64,000 bases of DNA from Ligula intestinalis (GCA_036362985.1 JAYGXS010000003.1:86033-150032), one strand, 5' to 3'; numbered from the stretch's first letter, positions 1 to 10,691 are shown. Translations and numbers: made by a program. Notes: generated by a model not told the origin, from the letters alone.

Positions 1-209
1 TGGTCGGTTTCATCGTATTTCTCTTGGAGAAGACCGTCAATCATGTCGATGGCCAGACTGGGTGGAATAGATGTAAACAAGGAGATCACTTCAAATGACA
101 CCATCACCTCGTCTGCCTCCACTTGCAAGTGTTGGATACCCGCGCAGGGCAACATATGAAGGCGCCAGCTCGATGCATCGGTTTACTGAGGTGTCATTCG
201 ACACCCAGC
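1..209 (-). mobile_element. Penelope-like element (family A) fragment, rearranged
   Basis: Read on the minus strand, 209 to about 135 encodes the segment that follows the GIY-YIG domain (IEL.PSYVALRGY) and is nearly identical to the plus-strand copy around 1381-1440. It runs straight into reverse transcriptase motif A (SFEVISLFTSIPPSLA) at about 112 to 1. A 3' tail is therefore fused to the middle of an RT domain, which implies a tail-to-internal junction between two copies or a deletion. The piece continues off the left edge and lies head-to-head with the plus-strand copy that begins near 210. Confidence 0.75.
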
Positions 210-1505
210 CTCCCAATTCCTGACAGATCTCCATGGTCAGAGGATTGAAGCAGACAAAGTGATGGTTTCCTTTGACGTGACATCACTATTTACATCCATT
301 CCACCGGGTTTGGCAGGAAATGTCTTGCGCAGGAGACTTGAGGAGCGTTACGACGAAACCAAGAGTCCACTTAAGATCAAACACCTTGTGAGACTCTTCG
401 AATTTTGTCAAAAGACCTACTTCCCCTTCGCTGGAACAACCTTTGAACAGATCAAGGGCACTCCGATGAGCTCTCCAATTTCTGGTCTTATAGTAGAATT
501 GGTTCTGCAGGAGCTGGAGAAGATTGCCTTCACCCAACAGCCCCCGATCTTTTGACGCCAGTACGTTGACGACACGTTCGTTATCGTCAAAAGGAACACG
601 CTGCAGAGCTTCCATGATCTCCTCAACTCGATTTCCCAGATGTACAATTCACATGGGAAATAGAAAAGGATCAGCAGCTACCCTTCCTCATAGTGCTCGT
701 CACGCGAACTCCCAAGGCACAATAGAAACGGGGGTCAACAGAAATCCGACGAACACCAGACAGCTTCTCAGTTTCCACCGCAATCATCCAATGGCTCACA
801 AACGAAGCTGTGTGAGAACGCTGTTCAAAAGAATCCAGACATACTGCAGCAACCCGGAAGAAAGAGCACGTGAGGCTCGACATCTGTGCGAACAGTTTAT
901 GCAGAACGGCTATCCTAAAGCCTTCATGAACCGATGCTTACGGCCCCGCCCACCGAGGATCCAAACAGAACCTCCTCCCACGATTTGGCATGCGCTGCCA
1001 TATATCAAGGACGTGTCAGAAGCGACAGAGCATATTGCCGCAGGACTAGGCGTTGGAATTGCGCATCGTCCCAAGGCCACAATGCGCAGCCGGGTCATGA
1101 GGATCAAAGATCGGCTAAATCCCAGTGACCAGTCGGGTGTGGTGTATCGCATACCGTGTCTAAACTGCCCTGTAAACTACACGGGACAAAATGGACGCAT
1201 GCTAAGTTTGCGCATACAGGAACACAAGGCGTCTGTTCGACGGGGTGATGACTCTTCGTAAGTGGTCGCCTACACCTACGGAGCGGGTCACGAGTTCAAC
1301 TTCGCAGATGCGAAGATAATTGCCCACGCAAGCAGCAAGACGGACCGAGAGCTAATTGAAACCTGGGCGTCAGATGACAACTCAGTTAACCGATGCATCG
1401 AGCTGGTGCCTTCATATGTTGCCCTGCGCGGGTATCTCCGGACGCATGGCACTGGTGGTCCTGTCCCTCCTTCCCTCCCTGCTACCTTCCCCCCCCCGCC
1501 CCTAT
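210..1505 (+). mobile_element. Penelope-like element (family A), 5'-truncated RT plus GIY-YIG, broken
   Basis: The PLE polyprotein combines a reverse transcriptase with a C-terminal GIY-YIG endonuclease used for target-primed integration. RT motif A (SFDVTSLFTSIP) is at 268-303, a motif B-like GTPMSSPISG follows at 457-486, and catalytic YVDD is at 562-573. A stop at 553-555 interrupts the RT. A frame change near 690 leads to the connector (AHKRSCVRTLF..) and the endonuclease, which starts GVVYRIPCLNCPVNYTGQ at about 1135-1188 and is broken by a stop at 1260-1262. The frame then continues (AYTYGAGHEFNFADAKIIAH) to 1505. The RT N-terminus is missing, so the copy is dead. It belongs with the pieces at 1-209, 5075 and 8072. 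Confidence 0.85.
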
Positions 1506-1509
1506 GACG

Positions 1510-1755
1510 GATAATTGATCCCTCCCCCTACACATTTTGCTTTCCCTCGTTAACAGCTAATGACCCCTCCCCTTTATATGTTGGTTGCTTTCTTAATTGG
1601 TTAATCAGCCCCTTTCCCCTGAGAACATTTTGCTTGCTTTCTTTGACAGTTAATTAACCTACCCCATACCCCTGTTAATTTTGGCTGCTTTCATTGACGG
1701 TTACTTGGCCCCCCTTCCCCCTATATATGTTGCCTGCTTTCGTTGACGGTTTTAT
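1510..1755 (+). repeat. Pyrimidine-rich degenerate tandem repeat (about 52-59 bp unit)
   Basis: Four to five diverged copies of a unit alternate a C-rich run (cccctcccc-like), a TATATGTT/ACATTTT-like patch, TGCTTGCTTTC and TTGACGGTTAATTA. The block fills the space between the end of the PLE reading frame and the hammerhead motif at 1758, so it looks like the element's 3' untranslated region. One similar unit precedes the hammerhead at 8429. Confidence 0.7.
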
Positions 1756-1757
1756 CT

Positions 1758-1793
1758 CTGACGATGGACTCCCGCAAGAGTTCGAAAGCTCAG
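1758..1793 (+). ncRNA. Hammerhead ribozyme motif in PLE A 3' region
   Basis: The canonical core CTGACGA (1758-1764) is followed by a stem II whose arms GGACTC and GAGTTC pair over six positions (one G-U) around loop CCGCAA. GAAA follows at 1784-1787, then GCTC. The post-GAAA AGCT is self-complementary, so stem III would be minimal and better formed between two molecules, as reported for minimal PLE hammerheads. A polyadenylation-like AATAAA lies just downstream. Confidence 0.8.
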
Positions 1794-1849
1794 AAAAATA
1801 AAACTCCGATTCCAGTGATCGAACCTGCTTCTTCTCAATCTATGAGTCA

Positions 1850-2680
1850 AGAATTCTTCAGTACTATAATTATCCGCTCCTCTAGCCCCCGATTGTGTCT
1901 TAATTGGTGTGGTGATGGCTTGACACTTCGCGTTTGACTCATTAATCGCCGCAATTTCCTTGTCCGTGTCGGATGCGGGCTTGGTAATTGCGTGACAGAA
2001 GAAGAGGATGCGAGCACTGGAACAAGAGTTTTATTTTCCTGACGTTTCGGATTCCGTGGGAAATCCTTAATCATAGGTGATGGTAGCATACGCGACAATT
2101 GTGCTTGCTGTCACCAGAGTTGTTGCTGGGTCCGGTCCTTCCCACGTGGCTGATTCTCCTGCCCAGAAAGTGTTTTAGTACGTCGTATAGGAACGCAAAA
2201 TCGTTGTGCTTGTTGATGGCCTGGGATCCTGAGACCTACGACTCCAGTAGCTCGCGACTCACGCGGCCGTCACCTCTTGCGAGGATTTCAGCCTCGTTAA
2301 ACTTGAAAATATGGCCGGGTCCCGTCGAGTGAGCTGCAACCTGTGAGTTGACATCCTTCCTCTTGACTGCCACTGCATGTTCGGCTATTCGCATCTGGAG
2401 TTATCTTCGGGTTTCTCCGACATAGTTGCTTTGTCCACAACTGCACCAGATCCAGTGAATTACTCCAGTAGTTTCCTGCCGTGTCAGTGGGTCTTTCGGT
2501 CTCATGGACTGGCACCTGTTGGTTGCTTCTGGCCTGTGCGCAACTCCCAATCCAAGTATGGTCAGTAGACTTCTGACCGCTTCTGATATGGAAGAGCTCG
2601 CCAAACAGGCAAGATTACAACGGTCATTTCTGGGTAACAGTAGATTCTCTATCTCATGAAATTTCAAATGAAATTCTGAA
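1850..2680 (-). mobile_element. Penelope-like element (family B) GIY-YIG fragment
   Basis: On the minus strand, 2667 to about 2400 encodes the connector (LGLGVAHRPEAT.. MRPKDPLTRQE) and the endonuclease start GVIHWIWCSCGQSNYVGET. After a frame change the domain continues (NSQVAAHSTGPGHIFKFNEAEIL) to about 2280. The segment 1856-1985 matches the distal tail of the same family at 18790-18930, but a hammerhead segment (2035-2080) now lies between them. The RT part is absent. This is a dead 3' fragment. Confidence 0.75.
2035..2080 (-). ncRNA. Hammerhead ribozyme motif, degenerate core
   Basis: The minus strand reads CCTATGATTAAGGATT, loop, AATCC, GAAAC, GTCAGG. Stem II (GGATT/AATCC) pairs perfectly over five bp and GAAACGTC is intact. 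The upstream box reads CTATGATTA instead of CTGANGA, so activity is doubtful. It shares the downstream AATAAAACT..TTCCAGT..TCGC tail with other PLE B hammerheads. Confidence 0.65.
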
Positions 2681-2689
2681 ATGCGCTTT

Positions 2690-3450
2690 CAATTGTAGTA
2701 AATTACTTAAGTGCAATTTTAATGCTGCTTATCATACGGCTTCATCTCAAGATACTTTAGTCACATCAGATTGCCGGCTTTCGAATGAGCAGCCTTCTGA
2801 CCGCCTGCAAGAATGCTACTCTTTTAAAAGTGGCTATTTAGGTAGCATGTATTTTTCTCATTTATTTTCACCCATATAGATTCAAATATATTTTGTAGGA
2901 TAGACGCACAACTTACGCTTGTTTTCCAGCAGCTTAAGTCCCCTGCGGATTGGGCACTTAAAGAAAGCATATCTTTTGATTTTAACCTTTTGAACCCCGC
3001 TGGCCGTTAAACTTGAATTTAAGGTCTCCAAACTGCTTGCCGTATAAATTCTGTCTTAGGAAAACTGGCTCGTGCCCCATAATATGAAGAAGTAGCAAAG
3101 TTCTCATAAAGTTTTGCAATGGATGTGGACCAAGTTTTTTAATTTATAAGCAGCAGCGTTAATAAATGGAGATTAAATTAGCACACAATTAATGGTTTTA
3201 AAAATTCTTATAATTAGAAACTTTCTCTGAAAGCGAAAGATGCCCTTTCTTCATGTAATAAATTTACGGAAGGCGTAATTTTCTACAAGAAAGCATATTT
3301 TTGTACATGTTTCTTTTTTCAAATTGAATTAGCAAAGGTTTCGAAAGATCAATGATAAAAATTTGTACTAATTTAGTAGCCAGAAAGAAGGCCAGCACCC
3401 TGTCGGGACGGAAATATATTGTGGTTATGCTGTATGGTGTTATGTGATTA
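2690..3450. other. AT-rich stretch, nothing recognised
   Basis: No coding, repeat or structural signal stands out. The only ORFs are short and of low complexity. Confidence 0.5.
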
Positions 3451-3454
3451 TGCA

Positions 3455-3505
3455 GTACGTTTCGGAAATTCGGTCGAAATTTCAAGTTGGTAACTCATCA
3501 GAGCC
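3455..3505 (-). ncRNA. Candidate hammerhead ribozyme with canonical CTGATGA core
   Basis: On the minus strand CTGATGA (rc of 3495-3501) is followed by 31 nt and then GAAACGT (GAAA is the rc of 3460-3463). Inside the 31 nt, GAAATT and AATTTC can form a 6-bp hairpin, but the first 11 nt after the core would stay unpaired. No PLE coding sequence is adjacent. This is an isolated candidate. Confidence 0.4.
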
Positions 3506-4009
3506 TGTATTAATAAGCGCGCATGTTGTCGAACTGGGCTCATTGTAAAGGGCACCATGTGATTTAATGAGGCCTAAGTTCACTTTTTTTCGATCTGAAA
3601 GACCTTTCTTGGGGAGTTCTTTTGTCACGTTACGTGCGTGAAAGTGATGACGTGTAGGAGAGAATGATGAGTCGTTTACTGCAAACTGAAACCAGCACTT
3701 GGGTTTTCCTCTTCAGTACCTGTGAATTATTGTGACCTGTTTCTTTATGTTTCAAGCCGAACAGTCAGGAATTGATAAGCAATCAAAAATATAACTTACC
3801 GTGTAGATCTTAAATGCGGTAACGTAGCAACGAGCATTGCTTTAAATTTCGACTACATTTGTGACGAACACAAAAAGCAGGTGGGTCCTCTGCAGTCGCT
3901 CCACTGGTTTATTTTTCCAAACAGATTAAGGTTGCAAAAATATATAAACCAAACTTACTACTGTAAATTATGAAAAGTAAAGCCATCTATGTTTTGCATA
4001 AATCGGCAT

Positions 4010-4191
4010 AGACGCGGCTGGATTCGTTTGGCCATTTTAGCCGGTCATATGCAGATTGTACTGTCGGAGACACTAGAATGGCCGTTCCTGGCTTTTTAGC
4101 CAGTCAGAACCCAACCTCAAATGGTGCACCACTCGAAGCTCGAGCTCGCGATATTTTTGATCAGAGTCTAACACTCTAACCACGGAACCCC
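4010..4191 (-). mobile_element. tRNA-derived SINE
   Basis: The minus strand carries an A-box-like GTGGTTAGAGTGTTAGACT and a B-box-like GAGCTCGAGCTTC spaced as in a tRNA. A body with GGTTCTGACTGGC and ..GGCCATT follows, shared with other copies (about 46.9, 53.0 and 4.7 kb). No intact acceptor stem is visible, so this is a SINE and not a functional tRNA gene. Confidence 0.55.
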
Positions 4192-4689
4192 AAGTTCATT
4201 GTGTTGCCGCTTTATGTCGGGAGATATTGACACTCGCTGATTAACGTTCAAAGATCACTAACGGAACTTGCTCGTCCCGCGCTGCCATTGCGCTCCTTAT
4301 CGAGTCCCGCCAGTAGTCGCACAGCGGCTGATGTCAGCAAAATGAACGTACCCCTTCGAAGACGAGATCTCTTTCATTTTTGTTGCACTCATGGGTCAGC
4401 TCCAGATTAGTTTTCAAGACGTTGTCTGCCAACTCCTAGAACAGAAACGAGGGAAAAAACAAGCATAGAGACTCCTGACAGAATGAAGGAAATTTCCGGC
4501 AAAACCGCGTATTATCCCACTTCAGAATGAAGCGACATTTTGAAAGAAATCCTGCTAGTCATTTTCTATCGCGGAAACTCAGATAGCCAGCTGAGGAGGC
4601 TAGAAAAATGAGTCTGCTAGCAGTAAAAATGGGTAGAGATTCGTTAATAAACGATCACTCATCACCAACTGAATTCAGTTGTCTTGCCT

Positions 4690-4870
4690 TTGCCTTGTAG
4701 CTCATTCTCGAGTCCAGCCAGTAGCCGCACACCGACTAGTAGTCTAGGCAGATTGCATTGCTGGCAAGGAAAAAGGAGACTGAAAATGGCCATTTCAAGC
4801 TTATTAGCCGTCCTCAGCCAGTCATTACCAACCCAAATGGTGTACTACTGGTCATAACTGTTAGCAACCC
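4690..4870 (-). mobile_element. SINE body/tail fragment
   Basis: The minus strand matches the tail of the SINE at 53.1-53.2 kb: ACTAGTCGG..GTGCGGCTACTGGC, GGACTCGAGAATGAGC, ACAAGGC. A shorter similar tail piece lies at about 4265-4335. The tRNA-like head is not recognisable here. Confidence 0.5.
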
Positions 4871-5074
4871 AGGTGCAGGCTGATGTTCACTTAAATTGAG
4901 TCCAGACAATCCTAGATACAGGGAGTAGCCAACTACGCACATTCCTCAGAGGATGTGCGAATCTTTTAAGGAAATGTTTCCTTAGATAGGACAAACAAAA
5001 CTGTTCAAACTGTCTTAACTTTAATTTAAACCCCAACCTTAAGCCCAACCCTGAGTTACCTCGGATTTATTGCA

Positions 5075-5325
5075 AAGTCACAGGTGCATGCCAAATCATG
5101 AGAGTTGGTTCTTTTTGGGTCCTCGAAGGGCGACCGCGTAGGTTAGCGAAGGCCTTTGGATGGCCATTCCGCATAAACTGGTCACGGAAATATCAGGCCT
5201 CAAGTTCAGTTTCTTCCAGATTACTGCAGTGAGTCTGGATCCTGTTGAATAGCGTTCTCATGCAGCTTCGTTTGTAAGCCACCGGATGCTGGTTGTGAAA
5301 TCTGAGAAGGTGTGTTGTATTGGCG
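5075..5325 (-). mobile_element. Penelope-like element (family A) connector fragment
   Basis: The minus strand encodes a connector very similar to the plus-strand copy at 780-1000: AYKRSCMRTLFNRIQTHCSN, then FRDQFMRNGHPKAFAN and IWHAP. One internal stop is present. It ends about 10 bp before a plus-strand hammerhead (5334), repeating the pattern of PLE pieces next to outward-facing ribozymes. Confidence 0.7.
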
Positions 5326-5333
5326 ATTTATAT

Positions 5334-5369
5334 CTGACGATGGACTCCCGCAAGAATTCGAAAGCTCAA
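5334..5369 (+). ncRNA. Hammerhead ribozyme motif
   Basis: CTGACGA at 5334-5340 is followed by a stem II with the same GGACTC arm and loop as at 1758 (return arm GAATTC, one weakened pair), then GAAA at 5360-5363 and GCTC. The flanks (TATAT before, AATAAAACT after) match the family A ends. It lies about 190 bp upstream of the first visible ankyrin exon, inside an intron of that gene. Confidence 0.75.
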
Positions 5370-5555
5370 ACTAATAAAACTATGATTCCGATGATGGAAG
5401 TCGCTTCTTCTTCTTGATCTAGAATCCCAAACCTCAAACCAACTATCTGGGAGTCACCTTTTGGTGTTAATCGATATTTATCCTTATCTTTTCTCCCTAA
5501 ACTCAGTATCTAACCCGTTCGTCTTTCCTGAAATTATTCGCTTTTCTTTTTGCAG

Positions 5556-5654
5556 TTGCGCTTCACACCTCTCCATTTGGCGGCCCAGAGTGGCCACAAG
5601 CAGACCGCGCGTATCCTCCTCTACTTCGGCGCCGATGTGAATGCCAGAAACAAG
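5556..5654 (+). CDS. Ankyrin-repeat protein, exon a (partial gene)
   Basis: This is the first visible exon of a multi-exon gene. It encodes most of an ankyrin repeat (FTPLHLAAQSGHKQTARILL.. GADVNARNK) in 33 codons, phase 0 at both ends. The acceptor is a pyrimidine tract plus TGCAG at 5551-5555, and the donor is AAG|GTAACG at 5655. Ankyrin repeats are protein-binding helical hairpins. Earlier exons with further repeats and the start codon must lie to the left, beyond the PLE-rich 5 kb or outside the window. The architecture (N-terminal repeats, long disordered tail) recalls ANKRD6/diversin, but I cannot establish orthology. Confidence 0.85.
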
Positions 5655-5697
5655 GTAACGCATCCTGTTTTCGCTAATCCATCTCTGTCTTGCGTAG

Positions 5698-6339
5698 TAT
5701 GGAGACACTCCCCTGCATACTGCCACCCGCTACGGCCACATCGGCATTGTTCGAATCCTTCTGACCACCAGGGCGGACATTACAGCCACCAACGCCAACT
5801 ACGACACCCCGTTACATATTGCGGCCGCTTTGGGACGCAGCACAATTGTTCGTCTGCTGATCGAGGCCCAGTCCATGCCGAGGGCGTATGCCGACTCGGA
5901 GAGTCTGTGTAGTCGCATACTTTCCTGTGTCATTGGTTCAGCGCCTGCTCGTGCCACCACCACCGCTGCCGCCACCAGCCTCACCCCCTCCCGACAGTCT
6001 GCGGTACTGATGAGGAACCTGCAGAACGAAACGCCGGTGGACATTGCCCGGCGAAAGGGCAGAGGCAGAATTGCTAAGGTACTTAAATCCCTTGCGAAAA
6101 GAACGCGAGAGGCTGTCTACGCGGAGGAGCTCCTTACTGCCAGCAGACATGCAAAGAGGCAGTCGGTAGTGGCAAGGCATCCAATGGCTGGTTCTGTCAC
6201 CTATGCCCCAGCGATGTCGAGAAAACTGCCACAATTGATGGGATCGTCATGGCACTCTGCCTACCAGCCGGCTTCTCAAGAAAGTGAGAAAGCTTTGTCG
6301 CATGCTGGCACAATTAATGTGGAGATTCTGAACTCGGAG
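5698..6339 (+). CDS. Ankyrin-repeat protein, exon b
   Basis: This exon follows a 43-bp intron (acceptor TGCGTAG at 5691-5697). Its 214 codons encode one full repeat (YGDTPLHTATRYGHIGIVRI.., ADITATNAN), the next repeat (YDTPLHIAAALGRSTIVRLL), then an Ala/Thr/Ser-rich insert. A further degenerate repeat follows (LQNETPVDIARRKGRGRIAK), then a basic segment (RTREAVYAEELL). The donor GAG|GTATTG is at 6340. The exon is phase 0-0 and open throughout. The insert of about 50 residues between repeats is unusual and may be a loop. Confidence 0.85.
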
Positions 6340-6844
6340 GTATTGACATGTTCTTTTTTGTTTACTTATTTCCATGCTCGTGAATTCTGATGGCGAAACG
6401 AGCATGGATCCTGGAATTCAGCCCCTTTCCGTGTAAATTATGCCGATTAAAATAGGTCCACTCTCCACCTTAATTAATAAACAGGATTCAAATCAATTCT
6501 TATAGGCAGCCTTACAGAAAAAAGTTTTTTAAGTGTCACTTGTTAGTCGTTGCGAGTATAAAAGCTAATCACGTCTGTTTAGCAATATATATTTCGATAA
6601 TGCTGAAGTGTTATACAATGCTTGTCAATTTGTGGCAACCTCCTGTCGTTAAAGTTCGCCATCGCTCCTGCCGAAATGTTTCCGAACGGCTCTCATCCAT
6701 CTAGCTGATCATCATCATTTCAGTCTGTACACAGATACGCGCGGATTTCTGAATCGCTAGTGGTATCGAAAAAAGGCGTGATGAACTTATCTCATTACTT
6801 TTGGTTTGGAATAAGAAGAAGAAGCGATCACTGAAACAAGAGGG

Positions 6845-6895
6845 TTATTGTCCTGACGTTTTGGATTCTCTCGGGTATCCTTAATCATAGGTAAT
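6845..6895 (-). ncRNA. Solo hammerhead motif of PLE B type, mutated
   Basis: The minus strand reads CCTATGATTAAGGAT, loop, AATCC, AAAACGTCAGG. It has the layout of the copy at 2035, but GAAAC has become AAAAC, a change at a core guanine expected to abolish cleavage. The downstream tail (ACAATAAC..TTTCAGTGATCGCTTC) is kept. No PLE coding sequence adjoins it. Confidence 0.55.
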
Positions 6896-8009
6896 AGTAG
6901 AACGGTCTGAGATGTGCGCAGATAAACGTTTACTTGACATCGGCAGGCAACTATATCCCGTCTACTGACTGAGACTCCAATACCGGAACTTTGGTCAGCG
7001 AGCGAAATTATCTGTCATTGGACCCTTTAATTGCACCCCACAATCGACAGGCCGTGATACTTCGTGTTTTTAGGGAATGCGTTCGCTGATTAAGCGTGAG
7101 GGGCGTATGATATTAGAGATAGTTTATTTTGCCAATCAGCTCCGGTGTCCGCTTCATGGAAGCCTGAGTATTATGCCTGGCAGTACAGTTTTGGAGAATA
7201 TAATATTACTGTAATCGATGCTAATACACGTACTATCCACAAGGCTAAAAGAAAAGTCCTTAGATACATTTAAAACCGGTTTTAATCGACATAAAGCATG
7301 CATAGTTCTCATTGGTTAGGGGGGATTAGCACCAAGTTATCGAGAATATCAAATTAATTTTGATAATACATGATCGTTCTGTTGGCTGGTTCGGTGTATC
7401 AGCTGATGACAGACGGTGGGATAGTTTTCAACGGAGACTTCGAAGTCTGGCAAGTAGGCAGATGTAAATAATTGCAGGACACCGTCTCGGAGTATCCGAG
7501 GAAGCAAAACAACTATCCTCAATGCTTTGCAGTGGGAGACGATTGCGCTAATGTCCTGTCGCTTGCAAACCTCACTGCGTATGCTATGCACGTTTATCAG
7601 ACACAACTATCGAACAATACGATAATCGCTTCAGTAACCAACGTGCTCGAAACTCCGCCCGTGTTGTGAGTGGTAAATCGGTTAATTGGCCTCTTTTAAG
7701 AAGGCGTTTCGTCTAAAGAATCTTCTGCGGTCGAGAAGAAAACGTCTAAGCAATGGGAACACTGGTTCAACATACTATATACTCCTTGCTCCCTTACTAA
7801 ACTGCGTTTTCGCGGTGTTTTCTTCGCTGAATCAAGGTGACCTGGAACTGAAATCGTACTGATGAAACAAAACTATGTTCCGTGCGTAGATGCCGAGGAC
7901 ATTATGTGCCCCCGTTGTAGTTTGAGCGTATCGTCGGGCGCAAATGTTAATTAGAAAGAAATCTGGCTGAGGAAGACGGGTTGTCTAGCACGGGATCAAT
8001 TTTTTCATG

Positions 8010-8055
8010 ACCCTGAGCTTTCGGACTCTTGCGGGCGTCCATCGTCAGTGGAAAA
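8010..8055 (-). ncRNA. Hammerhead ribozyme motif, PLE A type
   Basis: On the minus strand CTGACGA (rc of 8042-8048) precedes a stem II with GGAC/GTCC arms, then GAAAGCTC (GAAA is the rc of 8019-8022). All core positions are intact. It points away from the plus-strand GIY-YIG piece at 8072 and is the inverted partner of the motif at 8429. Confidence 0.75.
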
Positions 8056-8071
8056 AAAGTCCACGAAAAGT

Positions 8072-8292
8072 AAGGGCAAACCGAGCGCATGCTCGGTTCA
8101 CGCATACACGAACATATGCTGGCTTTCAGGCGGGTTGATGCATTGTCGCAAGGGGCTGCCCACACCTATAAGACGGCCCACGAATTTAGCTTCTCAGCCG
8201 CGAGAATAATTGCTCACGCCGGCAGCAAGAGGGGACGAAAACTAATTGAAGCCTGGGCCGCGGACGACAACTTAGTGAATCAATGCATCTAG
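8072..8292 (+). mobile_element. Penelope-like element (family A) GIY-YIG C-terminal fragment
   Basis: The plus-strand frame encodes GQTERMLGSRIHEHMLAF, then AHEFSFSAARIIAHAGS and LIEAWAADDNLVNQCI, ending in a stop. It parallels 1186-1405 of the family A copy and carries the C-terminal part of the endonuclease. The RT and the first half of the nuclease are missing. It lies inside a host intron, between inverted hammerheads. Confidence 0.75.
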
Positions 8293-8428
8293 CTGGTGCC
8301 GCATGCACCACCCTCCGCAGACACCGCACGGCTGACACTAGTGATTAATAAGTTCCCTCAATTCCATGACGGTTGATTAGCTTCTGTCCCCCATAACTGT
8401 TGCTTACTTTTCGTGGACGCTTATATCT

Positions 8429-8464
8429 CTGACAAGGGACGCCCACAAGACCTCGAAAGCTTAG
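8429..8464 (+). ncRNA. Hammerhead ribozyme motif, one core change
   Basis: CTGACAA replaces CTGACGA at 8429-8435, with the stem-loop and GAAA at 8455-8458 followed by GCTT. The loss of the core G probably inactivates it. The downstream block (AATAAACAAAATGATCC..ATACCTGGAACGCGAACG) matches the minus-strand copy at 51590-51690, so the shared terminal unit extends about 100 bp past the ribozyme. Confidence 0.6.
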
Positions 8465-10529
8465 AATAATAAACAAAATGATCCTATGCTTGACACCCAG
8501 TCTTAATAACCTATGCAAATACCTGGAACGCGAACGTTTTCATTCATTCAGAAAGAGGTCTTTCAGAGGTGTTCCAAGGTTCTAGGTCAGGAAGTTGAAC
8601 ATGTCCCTTAACCCTTGCGTGAATGGTTTGGCACCTGGAACCTTCACTGCACACACCTGCTCCTTTAGCGCAAATTCAAACACGCTTGGAGGCATCTACT
8701 CGCCTGGAGCCAGAAAAATGCAGTCGAGTGCATTCATGTCCGAACAAGCTGGGGCTTCCGCGCAATGCGCCCCTCAATGCGAGCTATTCCGACCCTGTTA
8801 ATTTGAGGTCCTGGCTACGCGTGACTAGAAGCGTGCAGCTGTCTCAAGCTTCCGGTGGTTATCACGCGCTTCTGCCGTTTTTGGGTACTTTCCCATGCTG
8901 ACGCATGCAGAACAGTCGCCGTCGTCGTTCAAAAACTGCTCACTCACACTGAATCACGGCACACACTGGTTCGCAGAATAGCTGCTAGTCTGCGGCAAGC
9001 GGCGATGGAATTACGCGACTAGTATTGATGCCATCTAAGTGAATGGAGACGCCAGGGACGCTCTTTTAAACTGTTTAAATATCAAGAGTTTACGCCATTT
9101 AGGTCGAATAAAAGCATGAATGCAGCACGCTCTGACTTAAATAATTCGGAGATCCCAAAAGTTTATACAAGTACTAACTGTAGAGGGGTTATCTCGTGCA
9201 TTGTGAACTGTCATTGTGAGCAGTGTTCTGGATTAGAGAAGAATAAGTTACATGGAGTTGCTATACGTGCAGCATAAGCTCAAATATATCTCTCACGACA
9301 AGATGCGTTCCTCACCTTACCGGCAGACGCGGCAAAGACTGAGGGCGTATCACGGCCTCACGTCCGGCTCTTCGGGATGTTCTCTTGATTCTGCGGTATC
9401 CTCCTTGTGTAACCCTTTGGATAAAGGTACTTACGACGATGGGCTTCCCTTGGATTTCCGGAAACATTCTTAGCAGCATGCCGGTCCTATCTTGCACATA
9501 CTTTTCCTCCCATAAGCGACAGTTTTTTTCCTAAAAATCCCATAAATGACATTCCAAACTTTTGAATTGTGAGCCTGCCTTTGACTTTTTTCACAGTCAG
9601 CTCTTTTTTTCTCATTTACGCCTGCTGGCTTGTGTAAAATGATATCAATACATTTGATTGTATTGCTCGGAACAAGTGAGTAGTCGCCCACGCTTAAGTA
9701 AACGACCTCTCTTGAAATGTTTTCCTGTATCGATACATTTCTCCATTACCGTGTACCAATATACATTTCGAAGGCGTTCACCCATATTTGACATAAAAAG
9801 CTTGAATTGACTCTTTTCAGTGGGTTTCTTTCCACCAACAGGAATAAAATAAATACAGTAAAAAATGATTGCATCGATATTCAGATTTTTACATTGATAT
9901 CTATCGCTCCTATAAATGCCGATATATTTCATAAATAATATGTATCAATACTGATTCTTATTATATTACCATTATTATCATATCATATATTATAATAACA
10001 TCATATTGTATTATTTCTTGTGCTATTGTGCTGAAAAAATACGTCTTCTTTATTTTTTCCGTGAATCCAGGCTGCCTTTTGTTCCTAAATGAACTGTTTT
10101 ATCTTCCCGAATTATTTCTATTTATCGCCTAGGATTTCCAAACCACACACAGTGAACCTTTTATGTAAAGAAAATCAGACTTTTTATGCGTTATTGATTG
10201 GAGGCCAACATACTTAGCAAGCTGCATTCATAAATGGGCAGATAAAATGCTGTCTGAGTGAACAATTCCAGGTTCTTAACATCCGTAAAATTACACCCTT
10301 GCGTAAACCGAAAGGTATCCTTTCTTGATGTACAAAATTTTATAAAGACGCAATTTGCATGGATGCATACTTTCTGCGTTTGTCGCAAACGGAATTGTTT
10401 ATTGTTGTTGACTGGAAAATATTACAAGTATCAAATTGCATTTTGCTAACAAACGCCCCTATAATACTCTCTGACGCTTGCAAATAAGTTAAGAAAGCGT
10501 CGTAATTAGCTAGTCGTCTTTAATTGTAG

Positions 10530-10691
10530 CCTGTGAGAGGGGCCGAGCGTCGAGCGGCAGATCTGCATTCTTCCCCATTTTTCTTGCCATCTGCGCTGGG
10601 GTCTGATTTTCATCAAAGGGGACCCAACACACCTTCGCTGGCCAATGAGACAGATCCGACCATCGACTACGCCGCAAAGGTTGTCTCACAG
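10530..10691 (+). CDS. Ankyrin-repeat protein, exon c
   Basis: 54 codons, phase 0-0, acceptor TTGTAG at 10524-10529 and donor CAG|GTAGTT at 10692. The translation (PVRGAERRAADLHSSPFFL..) is Ser/Pro-rich with no known fold, consistent with the disordered tail. Assignment rests on phase match, splice sites and codon-like composition, so it is less certain than the ankyrin exons. Confidence 0.65.

Larger units (their letters stand above)
6345..10529. other. Large intron of the ankyrin gene with repeat insertions
   Basis: About 4.2 kb between exons b and c. It holds a minus-strand hammerhead at 6845-6895, a PLE A fragment with two hammerheads at 8010-8464, and otherwise AT-rich sequence. A GC-richer patch at 8590-8900 and another at 9250-9480 contain short open frames on both strands without recognisable domains or good splice sites. 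Confidence 0.6.

Noticed and set aside
9250..9497. Basic minus-strand frame (RVTQGGYRRIKRTSRRAGRE) resembling a histone-like tail
   Set aside because: Too short and without any conserved histone fold segment or start context.
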